64,000 bases of DNA from positions 620,001 through 684,000 of the forward strand of contig OX438754.1 in assembly GCA_949316235.1 (NCBI GenBank), in the 5' to 3' direction. The translations under genes were made by a program, and so were the position numbers. Positions within the stretch are counted from its first letter, which is position 1; each line of letters begins with the position of its first letter. Positions 34,079 to 49,000 of this stretch are shown piece by piece. Source of the DNA: Oegoconia quadripuncta. Its lineage: Eukaryota; Arthropoda; Insecta; Lepidoptera; Autostichidae. The notes under the pieces were generated by a model that did no database searches, had not been told where the DNA came from, and was given only the letters and a program-made list of their open reading frames with translations.

Positions 34079-37000
34079 CTGAAACAACATACAGAGAATA
34101 AATAAGTTGGTTTCCTTACAAATCTTGCGACTCCTCATTCATAATGCAAACAGCCAAGGGGTGGAACTCCCTCTTTTCTGAATCCTACAACCTTGTGATC
34201 TCCAGGAGCGGGGTGAATAGGCATCTACTGAGATCGCGTGCTTCATCTTCGGCCACATCGTCACTTCCCATCAGGTGAGATTGTGGTCAAACGCGTATCC
34301 AGTTAATTAAAAAAAAAAAAGTGGGAAAGGAACTGCCGATTGGCCTAGTGAGTACGCTTACGAACATTTGGAAATAGAAATTAGTTTATTTGCATGATTT
34401 GGGGTACAGGATTGGATGATTTGGATGTCAATAAAAACACAGTTCCATCAAAATTTACTTAAATGTAGGGTGCAAATATTTTCCATTTTTTTTGATAATA
34501 AATTTAAACATTATCTCTTAGATATTTAAATGTACATAATGTCTTATTTAAAATTATATACATTACTCAATCGAAGTCTGCAATTTAAAATTAAAAATAT
34601 TATAATAATCGAGAAAATATTAAGTGATTACACAATGTCACTAAATTAAGGTGTTAAGATAATCGAATACTATTTTTCTAAGTCCATTTATTCCCGTGAG
34701 GAGGATTTTTTATTAATATCTTTTTTTTAGTTTATTCATAAACACATTAGTTGAAAATCTTCACTATAAGACGACTACGAAAACCTGTAAAGGTTTGTGT
34801 GTAGTGCCAATGAGGTTACTGACCCGCTGCGTTATTAATTATAAAAAAATTAGGTCTAGGGTTGCACAAAAAATGTGCGAAAACATGTAGACAAGTCTCT
34901 CCATCGAAGTAAAATTTGTTTATTTGTTGCCTAGAATCTATAATACAGGCTTTGCCTAGTTTCGGATTACATAATTGTTGTAAGTGTTCTAAATACATGT
35001 ATAATTATGTAAAGTAACGAAAAATTTATAAAATCATAACAATAATATACTATTAAAATATACACAAGCGTTTTAACAATGTCGAATTCACGACATTGTT
35101 GTGCGGTATCGTCGTTGTCGTTTTTCACATTGCCAAAAGATGAGGACAGGTAAGTGTTTATTTTTCGGTATATTTTCACAAAAAACTTTTCATCGAACTT
35201 GATGGGCCGGCCTGGGAGCAATTTGTACATACATACATACATAATGTCACGCCTGTTTCCCGTTGGGGTAGGCAGAGACCACAGACTTCCACTTGCTACG
35301 ATCCTGACACACCTCTTCTGCTTCCTTCACTCTCATAAGGTTGTTCATACATGCTCGTCGGTTTAGGGTACTCTTGACTTGGCCTTTCTTTAAGACGTCC
35401 CCGATTTGATCATGGTACGTTCGCCGTGGTCTTCCCCTACCAACACTACCATCCACATTCGCTTTGTATATCTCTTTCGTAAGTCTTCTTTCATTCATCC
35501 TCTCCACATGTCCAAACCATCTCAGCATATAGCAATTTGTATGATATATTAAAATCAATATCATTTAATTCTTTGTGGCCATGCTTCCCACATGATTATT
35601 TAATTAAACTTTTTGTCAGATTCCCAATATTTGCCGTTATTAAATTTACAAATGCAAAGTTTAGGGAGGGTAAAAAACAAATTGACCATTTTGTAAAATT
35701 AAATCATTTATAAAACAATTTCGTATTTTATTTCATTGGACCAACCCTAACGTATTCTCGCATCGGCCGCACGTCATCGCGCGTTATGCGCTTGGAAACG
35801 CTCCGTTGAGTCAAAGCCGTTAAGTTCATTTTTCCTCGCGTTCGCTTGACAGCTAGAAAGAATGCGTAGGTATTTGTCGTTTTGCAGGGAAGTGATGTAT
35901 CTGTTACTTTAGTAACTTATTAGTAATCTGTGACCAGGGTGCATAGCTAATGGGCATTTTGGAGTACTGAAAACCAGCGCTGTGATTCGTCACAGTATGA
36001 GACGAGTGCTAACCCATTTGTGCAAGCCGCAACTCATTACATTGCATAGCATTGTGCACATCTTATTTAAAATGTATATTTCTTTTTTTAGGTATAATTA
36101 GTAAATTATTAATATTTAGTTTTTGTATTGTTACACAAAGAGGTACACAAATGTGAGAGAGAAAGGACTTGATCTCAATACACTATGACATATTACGATA
36201 AAGTTGACGTAACTTATTTCGTAAAAGTAATAAAATTATAAAGTATTTCGGGTCGTAAATGATAACTTCAGCACGTGGAAATATCATCGTTATTAGATCA
36301 ACAATACAATACAATACAAATACTCTTTATTGCGCAAAATAATTTACAATGATTTTTGATGATAACAATAGAACACAATTAGGCGGTCTTATCACTAAAA
36401 GCGATCTCATCCAGACAATCTAAAAAAGGTAGGGTGAACGATACTACCAACTAAAAAAATAATTATAGACAAGTATGCATAAATATAATAATAATATCAT
36501 ATTAATCTGCTTAAGATCAACCTGCTTGCGCCATCTTTTTATTCCTTCTTCTACTAAAATACTGAAACTTACCATGAGGAAGTGGTGCAGCATAAGCGCC
36601 TCAGCCCGCGGCCTCTGCTCGGGCTCGTGCTGGAGGCAGCTGAGACAGAACTGCTGCCCCTCCTCCGACAAGGTCTCCGGGGTGGTGGGCCGCCCCCCCA
36701 TTCCCACCACGAACATTATCTGGTAGTTGCTGTCGTACTCTGAGAATGGACGCTGGAAAATATCGAAGCCGATAAGCATATTTATTGTACTTGAAAATTA
36801 TACAAAAATTAAAGACATATTGTATTACTTAAGTGATTTTTAGAGAGCGGAAGTTTTTTTTTTATGCACGGCGGGTTCTTACTTGACCTCAATCACACCT
36901 GATGTTTAGTGAAGATGAGGTCGAAGGTGGAAGCGTACTGACCCGGAGACCCCAACATATTTGGGGGACTGGCTATCTTATCTCTGACAACCGGAACACA

Positions 37001-40000
37001 ACAATGCTATTAACATAGCTGCTTGGGGGCAGATTTAGGTAAGATGGTAAGATAAGATTTAGATAAGTGTAGTGTGTAAGGAATAGAAAAAACCCGTTTC
37101 TTCCCGTGGGTGTCGTAAAAGGCGACTAAGGGACGTTCCACCAAAAACCATCTAAAGATTTGCACGTTTTAACGGCGATGGTCTCACCCCCTGTCACGTG
37201 TATATTTCTGTATATTCCCAAGGATGATTCAGAGGTAGTTACTTTGCCAGAAGCCATTTCTGTGACGACGCAGCCGAGTGACCAGATGTCGGCCGCGCGC
37301 CCATGCCCCGAAGACTTCATGAACACTTCCGGTGCCATGTACGCTGTCAACAAACACATACGGACTTTAGGTTATAGGTTATGGGTTTTAGCGGGCTTGA
37401 TGTCCGTAACTCGGCGCAGGGTGTGCCTATTTTGCGTGGTGGGTTGCCGACACTACTCTTGCCTACCGAGTTACTCCAGGAAGCCTAGCAGACCCTTGAT
37501 GTTGCCGACAACTTCTGGAAGCGACCCCGGTGTCCCGAGGACCATACGGACTTTATTTACGTTTAGGTCGGTACCATGTATGCTATCAAGAAACAAAGGC
37601 CTTTATGTTTAAAACGGTGCCATGTACTCTGTCAACAAACATAAACGGGCTTTATTTATGTTTAGCTAAGTGCCATGTACTCTGTTAACAAATACATACG
37701 TCTTCATGTTTAGCTTGGTGTCATGTATGATGACAACAAAGATATACAGTCTTTATTTACATTGAGGTTGGTGTCATGTATTTCGTCAAGAAACACGATA
37801 TTTATTTATGATTAGCTTGGTGCCATGTACTCTTAGGCATTAGGCTATTAGACTTTAGGCTCTTTTGCATATGAAAGGAAATTTTAATTTATTAAATTGG
37901 GATGGATCTGAAGCACCCTCTCAAGTGTGGTATTGTTGGTCTCACCCTGGGTCCCGACGCAGCCCATGAGCTCCCCGGCGGCGGTGGTGTTGGCGCGTAT
38001 CTTCACGGCACACCCGAAGTCGCCCAGCTTCAGACAGTGGCCCTCGTTCGTCAGGAATATATTGCCACCTGTAATTAAACATTAGTTTAGCGAACAATTT
38101 TAACTCCATATCTACAACACAATGTTTTAATAAATATCATATAACATACACATTTGGACATTATAATTGTTTTCGTTCCCGCTTATAAGTGTATGTGGGA
38201 ACGCGCCCGACTGTGTTGTTTTTCCTTCTTTTAAAACCTAAGTAAAAGATGGGTTGCGCTGAAACCAGCGCTGTCAAATGCCATACCACATATTGGCAGC
38301 AAATGCTGACGCCCAATCCCATTGCCACAAAGACATTTAAATATGTATAATTATTGATACAAAATTTTCTTTATTCTTTATTAATTACAGTCAGAAAATA
38401 TGTAGGTACAAAGAGATCTCTTCCAGCCCACCCTAATGTATTTTCTGTATTTGTTGGCAATAAATACTTTTTCTTTCTTTCAGTTATTATACAATAACAA
38501 AATGAGCATAATTTCTGTGGATGCATACTTAAGCATAAAAATCAATAAGTAAGTACCCACGAAAAACTGTTCAGCAATTAGTTCATTATCTTTTTTATTA
38601 ATATTTATTTGTACTATGGAAGAGCGGAGTCTCCCAATACAGACATTCTTATGCGTGGCTGAATGAAATGATTCTAAGCGGGGTACATGTTTAGCGCTCG
38701 GTTAGTGGTAGGACATTTTTAAATGTCCGCTTTGTCAGCTACCATCATCTTATTCTAAGTCTGCCGCCAATAGCATTGTTGTATTCCAGTAGATAAGATT
38801 TCAATACTCTTACATGCGAGTGCAAAAGTTCACAGTGAAATGACAAGTGCGCGAGAATCGGGATCCTGGCCTCTGTCATTCTCTCGCTCGCTAAAGTACC
38901 AGCTAAGTATAGTTTAAGACACGTTATATCGCGCGCATCTGTCAAAATGCTGCTGTAAATAAAACGTGTGATAAACTATTTGTCATGGCACCATTGCTGA
39001 TGTCACTATCAACGTCTTAACCACTCCACACATAAATAAATAATAAATATTTCGGACAGTTAAATCAATCATCTAGTCCCAAACTAAGCAAAGCGTGTAT
39101 AATGGATAATTGATAACAGATAACATACATAAATATTTATATAGACATCCATGACTCGGGAATAAATGTTCGTATTTATCACACAAAACTTTACCATTCG
39201 CGGAAATCGAACCAGCAACCGTTGGTTTCGCTGACAGGGTCACTATCCACTACACCAATCGGTCATCACATAATTCTATGACTAATCTAATTTTTAAACC
39301 ATTCAACTCACTCTTGATGTCCCTATGCGCTATGCTCCTTGTATGCAGCTCTAGTACAGCGCTGAGTAGCTGTTTGGTGTACCGTCGCACCGTCTGCTCC
39401 GCTAGAGCACCAGATGTCGCTATCAACGCCTCGAGCGAACCCTCCACGCAAAGCTCCATGAATAACAGCATCTCCTCCTGGAAGTTTAGTTTAGGTTTAA
39501 AAATTACCAGATGGGGTACCATTGGCGATATTCGAATATCGTCTCGCGGGAGCTCCTTCAGTTTGCTCGTGTAATTCCAGGACTTCAGAAGCTACCTGTG
39601 TGCTAAATTTCATCTAAACCCATTCCACCTTTTCGGCTTCATTGAGTGACACATTTGACACCACTTATGCAGTGACTAGCCATCAAAAGTCACTTTCCAA
39701 CAGGTGAGATTGTGGTCAAGGGCGTATCCAATCGTTCACAAAGAAACGACATTACACGAATAAATGAATTCCGTGTGGATGAAGGCGCCGGTAAATCAAA
39801 TATGTATTTATTAATCCTAAAGGTACATTAAAGGAAATAAAATCAACATACAACTATAAATTGAAAATGTTGCAAACCCCCAAGAAGCGATTACATCGTT
39901 CAGACAAACCAAATTAATCGTTTAAATTCGTGTTTTCGAAACGCCTTAATCGATTTTCATCAAACATAACCTGTCCCCTCGGTTAGTATTTAATATAAAA

Positions 40001-43000
40001 AAACTGCACTCAAATCGGCCCACGCATTGTTGAGATAGGTCCGGACAAAGACTAGACATACATATACAATGCCGTCACACACACACACACATTTCAATTT
40101 ATTCAATTTCAATTTATTCAATTAAGGTAAAATATCAACACATCATCTTTACAGGCTATGCCCAAGTCAATAATGCAAAATTATATAAAAATTTGTGATT
40201 GTGACAACAATATTCTCTCATAATTAATATAATTCATTAAATTAAACTTATACAATAAATAAATCCTACCACAAAAATTACGTCATATAATATAGAAAGG
40301 AAATGATTACTTATTTGTTAATATTATTACATTTGAAAAAAGTCGCAATTCAACACCGTCAAGGAAAGTCCATACAATAATACAATGTCAATGAAATTAT
40401 AACAAAAATTAATAATAGTGTAAATGTCAATTAAATTTTACACAAATAAGTTAAGGTGGCTTCTGCGAACTTCGTCAACGAGCAATGAAACACGTCAATC
40501 GGTACCCCATTAAGTATTCGGAGCGCAGTTGTTAGCGGGGCGTGCTCTAGTATAGTAGTCCTGCACTGCGGGATCGCAAACACCTGATCCCGGGGTGCCC
40601 GTCGTAATCGCGTGTTAGGGACTCTCACTCCTATGTACTCAAGAAGCTGTGGACTACTCAATTTTCCCCTGAACACCTTAAATACATATAGAGCTAATGC
40701 TAACTTTCTCCTAACTTCTAACGAATTATAGCCTACCATTCCTAGCACAAATAGAGTCGGATACATGAGAGGATAGAATGGATATACTCCGTAGTTTTTG
40801 AGGTATATGAATCTCAGAAATTTATTTTGAATTTTTTCCAACATTAAACTATATTTCGTCTCATGGGGATTCCATATCATCGAGCCACTCTCTAGACGAC
40901 TTCTAACCAGCGCGTTGTATAATATTTTTATGGTATCAATGTTAGTAAATTCATTTGATTGACGCAATACAAATCCTAAACTTCGGTACGCCTTTTTGCA
41001 AGTTTCGTTAATGTGCTCACGAAAAGTAAAATCTTGCGTGATATGAAGTCCTAAATCTCGAACCGAAGTCACCCTTGATAGACTAACTTTTTCAATGTTA
41101 TAGTCAAACAGTTGCGGAGTCAGTGCTCTAGTACATGTCATTATATTGCATTTGGACACATTAAAGGAAAGTTTATTATCATGGCTCCACTCCACTACTC
41201 TATCTATATCCTTTTGCAGCCGTTCACAATCACTTCTATCATTTACCACCAAACTCAATTTTACATCATCCGCGTATAACGAGCAATCCGCATGCTCTAC
41301 CACATCGGGTAGATCATTAATCATTAAAATAAATTCCAATGGCCCGAGATTACTACCCTGACTCACTCCTGAAGGTGTGCTGTATGTATCTGACGTGTAC
41401 CCCGCATACTCTATGTACTGTTTACGATCAGCTAAATAACTCGCGAAAAAATTCAATAAAGCAGGAGTAAAACCGGCGGCCGCTAGTTTCGTTAGAAGAA
41501 TATCGTTATTTACCGTATCGAATGCCTTTTTAAAATCGAAATATGCAACATCCACTTGCCCCCCTACACGAGCGTCCATAGCGGTGGCTACATATTGTAT
41601 AAAGCACATATGGTTGGTGTGTGTTCCCCGACCTGGGCAGAATCCGTGTTGAGAATCGGACAGCTTTACCTTTATTTGTGAAAAGATTATCTCATACAGT
41701 ATGGATTCAAATACCTTAGCGAATGATGAAAGCACCGCTACAGGTCTATATCCTGATACGTCTGAGCCAGAGCCGCTCTTTGGCACAGGAGTTACACGTG
41801 TTACCTTCCACTGTTCTGGGTAGGTATCTGTAGCTAAACACAGATTGAATATATGTAAAAGCGGCTGAGATAAAACATCAGAACAGTCCCTCACTAGGAA
41901 CGGCGGTATACCATCGGGGCCGACCGAAGTCTTAGGTTTAAGACGTGCGAGAGCAGCGCTCACGTCCCGCAGGGTGAGACGAGGCACGTGAACGCGATCG
42001 GCCGTGGGGGCGCCTGATGCCGCCGCCGACTTAGCGTCGAGGCGCGGAGGTTCCCGTTCATACACCGACTGAAAGTATTCCGCAAAGGCGCGTGCACACT
42101 GATCTTCCGACAATACCTTACCGTCTTTTGTAATGCGATGTTTACTTCGTCTCTCCCGCCTATTGTTCATAAATGACCAAAAATAATACTTAAATGCAGC
42201 TAAGCAAATTATTTATACAAGTAACCATGACTCGGGAATAAATATTCGTATTCATCACACAAACATTTACCCCTTACATCTGCAACCGTTGCTTTCTTTC
42301 AAAAATTAACGCTGCCTACACTTAACTTACTATTATCCGATAATACACACAAAGTTTAGCTAAATTTGGATTTGCCGTTCCCAAAAAAAATCAAAAATGT
42401 TTGTATGGAGAAAACAGTCTTAATGAAATTCTTCATACAAAACGCCAATTTCATAGGTAAGGACCTAATACTAGTGTTATCTGATTTCACGTACCCGATG
42501 TAACTCGCAGCCGTAGTACCGGACCAGGTGTGGATGTATGACTCCCTCCAACACTCTCAGCTCATTAGCGGCTCGCTGCAAAGCGCGCCGGTCGCCAGCG
42601 CCAATGTTCAGCTCCTTCATGGCGAGCAGCTGACCGCTCTCCGTGTTCACCACTGTGTAAACCTGTGTCAAATGTTTTGGGGTTACGAAAACAATATGGC
42701 AGCTGCGTTAAGACATCCCTAGCCATAAACTTTCGACGATCAACAATAGGTTGTCACGGAGGCTACAATAAAAAAAAGAGGCCCCAACGCAGACTGCTCA
42801 CGGGAGTTTTAACTGGCCATGCACTATTAAACAAACACTTGTTCATTATAATTACAGACATCCCCATGTGCAGCTGCAACACGTATATATAACAGACTCC
42901 CTAATGACATGAAATGTACACCCCACGACAAATTTAAGAATGTACTAAAGATATGGTCAATTGATAATGTAATTTATGACTTGAACGAATATTTCATTAA

Positions 43001-46000
43001 AACATCAAGACGTGTATGAACATGTTCAGTTGAATGGTGATTATTTATATATTATTGTATAACGACCTTTTTGAGTATTTTGACATTGTTTAATAGTATT
43101 TAGTATTTCGAATTCTAATAATATTTGATTAATTTTTGCATGACGTAGGCAATAATCATAATGTTTCATGGAATATTTTAATTTTTATGGTAAGTACAGA
43201 ATGATGTTTTAATTATATATTTGTAATTAATAATATATTGTGTTGATATGGTAAAACTGTGAGCCAACTTTATTATAATGTCTATTGGACCAGTTTCTTG
43301 ACAATAAATTATTCTGATGCTACAGAGCGTCTTAGAATCTCCAGCTGTGGCACAATACAGGACACAACACCCAGGACACCGGGGTTACTTCCAGAAGTCG
43401 TCGGCAACGTCAAGGGTCTGCTAGGCTTCTTGGATGAATTGGGTTGGCAAGAGTAGGGCTACAAACTCACCACGCAAAATAGGACCAAAACAGCGTCGAG
43501 TTGCGGAAATCCAGACTGCAAAAACCTATCCCTGGACATTCACACAGCGCCATCTAGTTCCGTACTAAGCAACTAGGCTCGCATTACGGATACCGGGCGG
43601 TTGATAAACTACAAGAATACTTTTGTTTTAATTGAAAGCAATACTTCTAGAGTGGTCCCATTTATATCTAAATCTAGTTCTGATGGTGAGATACATGAGG
43701 AATTGAGGGCACTCCTAAAATGTTATAGGCATACATATAGCTGTTTCGGCATTTTCAGCAATAAGTAAAGAATGTGTCAAGACTTTAAAAATAGGATAAT
43801 TGTGTGCCAATTGTTGACCGATTTTGATGATTATTTTTTTTTGTTTAATAGAATTAACCACCAGTGTGGTCCCATATAAATTTGGTTATGATCTGGTAAT
43901 GCACTTCGGAAATAGAGTATGGGACTTTACTTTATTTTGGTAATTTTATAAGTTCAATAATTGTTTTCATTATTTTGTTCATGTACATACTAAGCCCATG
44001 CTCAAAAGTAATTACGTTTCAGTTTTTGACCATAATTTCGATACCTATTTATTTATATGTATTATTAGTATGCAGGTATATATTTTATTAAGGTATTTAC
44101 TTAGCTATTGTCATAGTTTGTATTATAGTTTAGTGTGTAGGTATTTGTTTTAGTTTGAATTTGTTGTAATTTGTATACGCCCAATCTACTGTTTTCTAAC
44201 TAATCCTCTATGGCTGACGGAAAGAAATCCCCCTATGGGATCAGTCCGCCGTTGTACTCAAGCTCTGTATCAATGTAAAATTAATATATTGCCTTTTTAT
44301 AGAATATAGCGATAACAAACAAACGAGTTCTACCTTGCCAAAGGTCCCTGCGCCTATTTTCAGCCCCCGCTGCCATTTGAACTTGAGCTGCCTAAGCTTA
44401 GGCTCGTAGTTATCGACAGCTGCTTCCACCACTGCGCCGACTGTCTTTGCAGATCTCAGTGTCTCATCACGCTGCTTATCCAGCTCCGTTATCGCCTCGA
44501 GCACGCGGTTGCTGTGAGCTGTATAATTTAATGACATAGTTAGGGTCGATGAAAAGTCGTAAGCATTTTACCACTGAAGCAAAAAAGTTATTTGAAGCTC
44601 ATGTATGTCTATGTATCTATGTTTGTCTTTGGTATTTCTGACACGGTTTGTTTATAAATGAATAATATAATTAACCTTGGACATACACACAGCGCCATCT
44701 AGTTCCACAGTAAGCAACTAGGCTTGTAGTATGGATACCAGATAGTTGATATACTCGAATACATTTTTGTTGTTTATCTTGACGATATTTTCGTTTCAAG
44801 ACCTTCATGTCTTCAAGATTTACAGTCCAATCTTCCTTTTAAATCACGCATATACAGATCAACACAGCTTTACAACCCAATTATTAGGATATAGCCTTCT
44901 TTCACTGGGAGAGAGCATGAGCAATAATCCACCACGCAGGCCCAAAAAAATGGATATTGAAAAAAAAATTGGAATAAAACATTTTGTACTAAGGTAAGAT
45001 GACTTCCTATATAAAATCACGCCTGTTTCCCGTAGGGGTAGGTACAGACCATTTCGGCTTGCTACGATATTGACACACAAGATGACTTCAACGAGCAAAA
45101 TCAAAAATGCTTTATTTTGTAAGTACACAGGGTACACCTAAAATAGTCAGATTTTACATTTTTTAAGCTACTGCTAATTCAAAAGGCAATTTTCCCTGAG
45201 AAGAACACGCAAGAAACTTGAGGGAAAAGGTTTATATATTACAGAATTATTGATTATTATTTTGTTTGTTTTGTTTGTTTGTAAACGCTTTATTGTACAA
45301 AAAGGCAATACATTAATTTTGCATTGATACATAAATTGAGTACAACGGCGGACTTATCCCAAAGAGGGATTTCTTCCAGTCAACCATAGGGTTAGTTATT
45401 TTATATTATAATATTTCATTATTAATTGTGAAATAGCCTGGTTATACGAACGGGCTGTTTTTGCCCATGCATTTTTATCATCTAAATAATCTGATATTAT
45501 ATAATATGCTTTCTTAATAAGTTTCTGTTTGACCACCAGGTATATTTTAAATATTTTTTGATATTCTTTTGCCGTGTCTCCTTCTGTTTACACATTAAAT
45601 GTCACTGCTTACCGCACTCTGTGATTTCTTTTCTTTTAGTGAATTAGAGGAGAAATAGAACATTTGTTACTATTTAGCTATACAGGCACACAATATGTCT
45701 GTAATTAGTATGGTTAGTATGTACTTCATTAATACTTTAATATCCATAGTTTTGTAAGTAAATATAGAAAATTAGCTAGGTTAATGCCTAAAGGCTAAAG
45801 CCATGTACCTACAACACAGGTTAACCTAATATAAGGCGTGGAAATCTACGGAGTTACTCAGGTTTCTCCTCTTTATATGAACTCTTATGTTAATAAATTT
45901 ATCTTTATAAATAAATAAATAAAATAAATAAATAAAAATTGTTTATTTTCTCACCACAAATGACGCTTTACAAAGTGATTTTAGGACTAGGTAATACATA

Positions 46001-49000
46001 GAACTCATTTGTGGGAAGACTGGTGCCTGAAAAGGAAGAACCAGAATTACAGGTCACCAGGCCCCCCAACTATGGACATAGTGTATTAGAGCAGAGATAT
46101 GGTGATTGAGGAAGAAACTCTTAAGGAAAGATACAAACGAGAAGAAAATCACGAAACATAAGACCTGGTTCTTGGAGTGGAGTTGTAATGTTGAGCATCT
46201 TTATATGAAGGTCGTATCGTAAGTGTTTCCGTTATTTTACGGTTATTTTCAATTTGACCAAATCGTTGGCCTACAGGAGCGGCTTAAAACACTTCACTGT
46301 CACTAGTCTCTACCGCACCGCTTCGGGCCCGTGGGTAGTTTTATGGCCCAATTTCTATACTTCTGGTAGGGCATTTTAAATGTCCGCCTGGCTAGCTACC
46401 ACCATCTTATCTAAATCTGCCGCCAAGCAGCAATGTTAATAGCATTGTTATAGCCAGTCCCCCAAATGTGTTGGGGTTAAGGGTCAGTACGCTTCCACCT
46501 TCGACCTCATCTTCACTTAACATCAGCTCAGTCAAGTACCAACCCGTTGTGCACAAAAAAAAAAGAAACTACCTTTTACAGAATTCGCGTCTTTGGGAAG
46601 GGATATGGAACATACCCAGAGGTTCCTGGTTGTGGAAGCTGAGCAGCGGGTCGGGCTCGCTGGGTGGGGTAGGGGGCGCTGGTACCTCCCTGTTGGGGGT
46701 CGTGCTGCCGCAACTCGACATCGGACTCTGGTGGCGAATGGGTTAAGCAATTAACACTTTAGCAGCTAACTACGGCGTAGCGCGTAACGAACGTGGCGAA
46801 ACACCACACGTTAATGACAGACGATTCTTACTTCAAACTTCAAGCATTTATTTCAACGTAAGATACATGATATCATTTGTTGAATGTCAATTTAAATCTA
46901 TTGGAAATAAAAATAGGGCTAAGCATTTTTCGGTCAGTCAGTATGTCCAAGCTACCACCGCTTCGGAAAGGGAAATCTGTGGGAAAAGAAGCGGCGCAAG
47001 AAACCCACAGGATCACTTTCTTTTCTTTTGTATTCTTTCTTTTTGTATATATAAAAGTATACAACTAATACAATTTTATCATTTTTGGGAGCTGGGCGAA
47101 GTATACCAAGCGTTTTTGTCATTCAGGTGGTCACTAATTTTAAGGGCACCTTAGGATCCGTCTATCGGAAGGCGTTGGAGCAATTATTTTGTTTAAACAT
47201 CCAATACAAGTCCTATCCGATAGCCAGGCTGAATAGTCGGCGCGTTATATGCTGCACGGGAAGAGGTAGTGCCTTCCTCGACTGTCACTGGTTTATCCCT
47301 TGCATCCTTAATGCATATACCGAGATATTTGGTTTAGTATAAACTCACGTGTATCCGGGGCCGACGTCGAGCGTCAGGCGTTCCGCTGCAACTCTCCTGC
47401 GCACGAGGAGCGGCGGGCCGAGAGCCAATCACGTGTGAGATGCAGCTGTCCATCTCCTTTTTCAACTCCTGTAGGTACAGTGGAGTGCAACAGTGGAATT
47501 AAATTTTTTTTTCCTTTTTTTTATGCACTACGGGTTCGTACTTGACCTCAATCACACCTGATGTTAAGTGTAGATGAGGTCAAAGGTGGAAGCGTACTGA
47601 CCCGGAAACCCGAACACATTTGGGGGACTGGCTATGTCATCTTCTGACAACCGGAACACAACAATGCTATTAACATTGCTGCTTGGCGGCAGATTTAGAT
47701 AAGGTGGTGGTAACTAGCCAGGCGGATATTTAAAATGCCCTACCACCAACCAAACCGAGTACTTAAACATGTACCCCGCTGGTGATCGAAATCGAAACGA
47801 AAATTAAAACGTTCACTGCCAAAATCGTGACAAACGAAAATCAATGTCATACACCAGACTGTTTTTAAATTAATTATAAGTAAGAGAAGAGAAAACGAGC
47901 CTAAAAGAACTCTAATTATTGTGTCCCTTCCATACAATAGTCACTTTAAAATTTACTTTAAACTTGGCAAGAAACGCTCAGGTAACATTGACGTGAAATT
48001 TTACGTTTTGTCTGAATATGTCAGTATGCAATGAAATATCATAATTGCATATAGCAGTATGATGTAACAGCCGAAGGTCAATAACATGTTGTGTGACGAA
48101 AAAATGGCTGGGAACAGAAACACTCATATGTTTCATATTTGGTGACGGTTTTCAAAAAAGGACCGTGTTGAAAATCAGCGCTGGTACGACTTATGTCGCA
48201 ACAGTACAAAGCTGAACTTCTGCTCCTAAAATTTTAAGTACCCAGGTACCTACCTATTATAAACGTATTCTAGGGAACAATGTACTTCTGTATACTTATA
48301 AATCATTACTCGTAACCAGATTGTAATCGTAATGTTTGTGATAATAAATATACCGGATGAGTTTTTACCGCAAGGAAAAAAATAGGGCATATTACGAAAG
48401 TGAAATAGAAGGTATTGGCATAAGTAGTGTTATTTTTTCAAAACCATAATCGAATAAAGCGTTGTCATTTGACGGTTGCGTTTGTAGCCGATTCTACATA
48501 ATTACATCATTAAATTAAATACCTAAAAAAAACTTGAAGAAATATGAGTCTCAAACAAATATCGCATGATAGCAATCCTACGAATCCAGGCGCGTGCGTC
48601 GATAATTTCACTTACCTAATGGGCCCTATTTTTTGCCTCACGGTAAAATAACTTAACCGGTGGTATACTCATTCATTCATATTTTTTTATTATGATATTT
48701 TAGTAACGGCTTAACTGATTTAGCTTTTAGAAACATAGCTAAGAACATCCCGCAAAATGGTCTCAGAAATCGGTGCAGCTGTTTTGGCGCTTCAACACCA
48801 TAGACAGAGCCGACAGTTTACTTTGTAGGGTAATGAAACATAGGAAGGTTTTTTACCTCAAACTCCTCTTCAGTAAGGTGCTTCGTGTTGCAAGGATCAC
48901 AGGCCAACATTAGGAACTCTAACCCTTGGCTCGCCCATCTGTAACAATAATATAATATTAGTAGCTCGCGCTCCAAACACTCGATTAAAGTTTAATCATA

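Noticed and set aside
46468..46746. 92-codon + strand frame
   Set aside because: It is the antisense shadow of a phase-consistent Mekk1 exon plus a SINE fragment.
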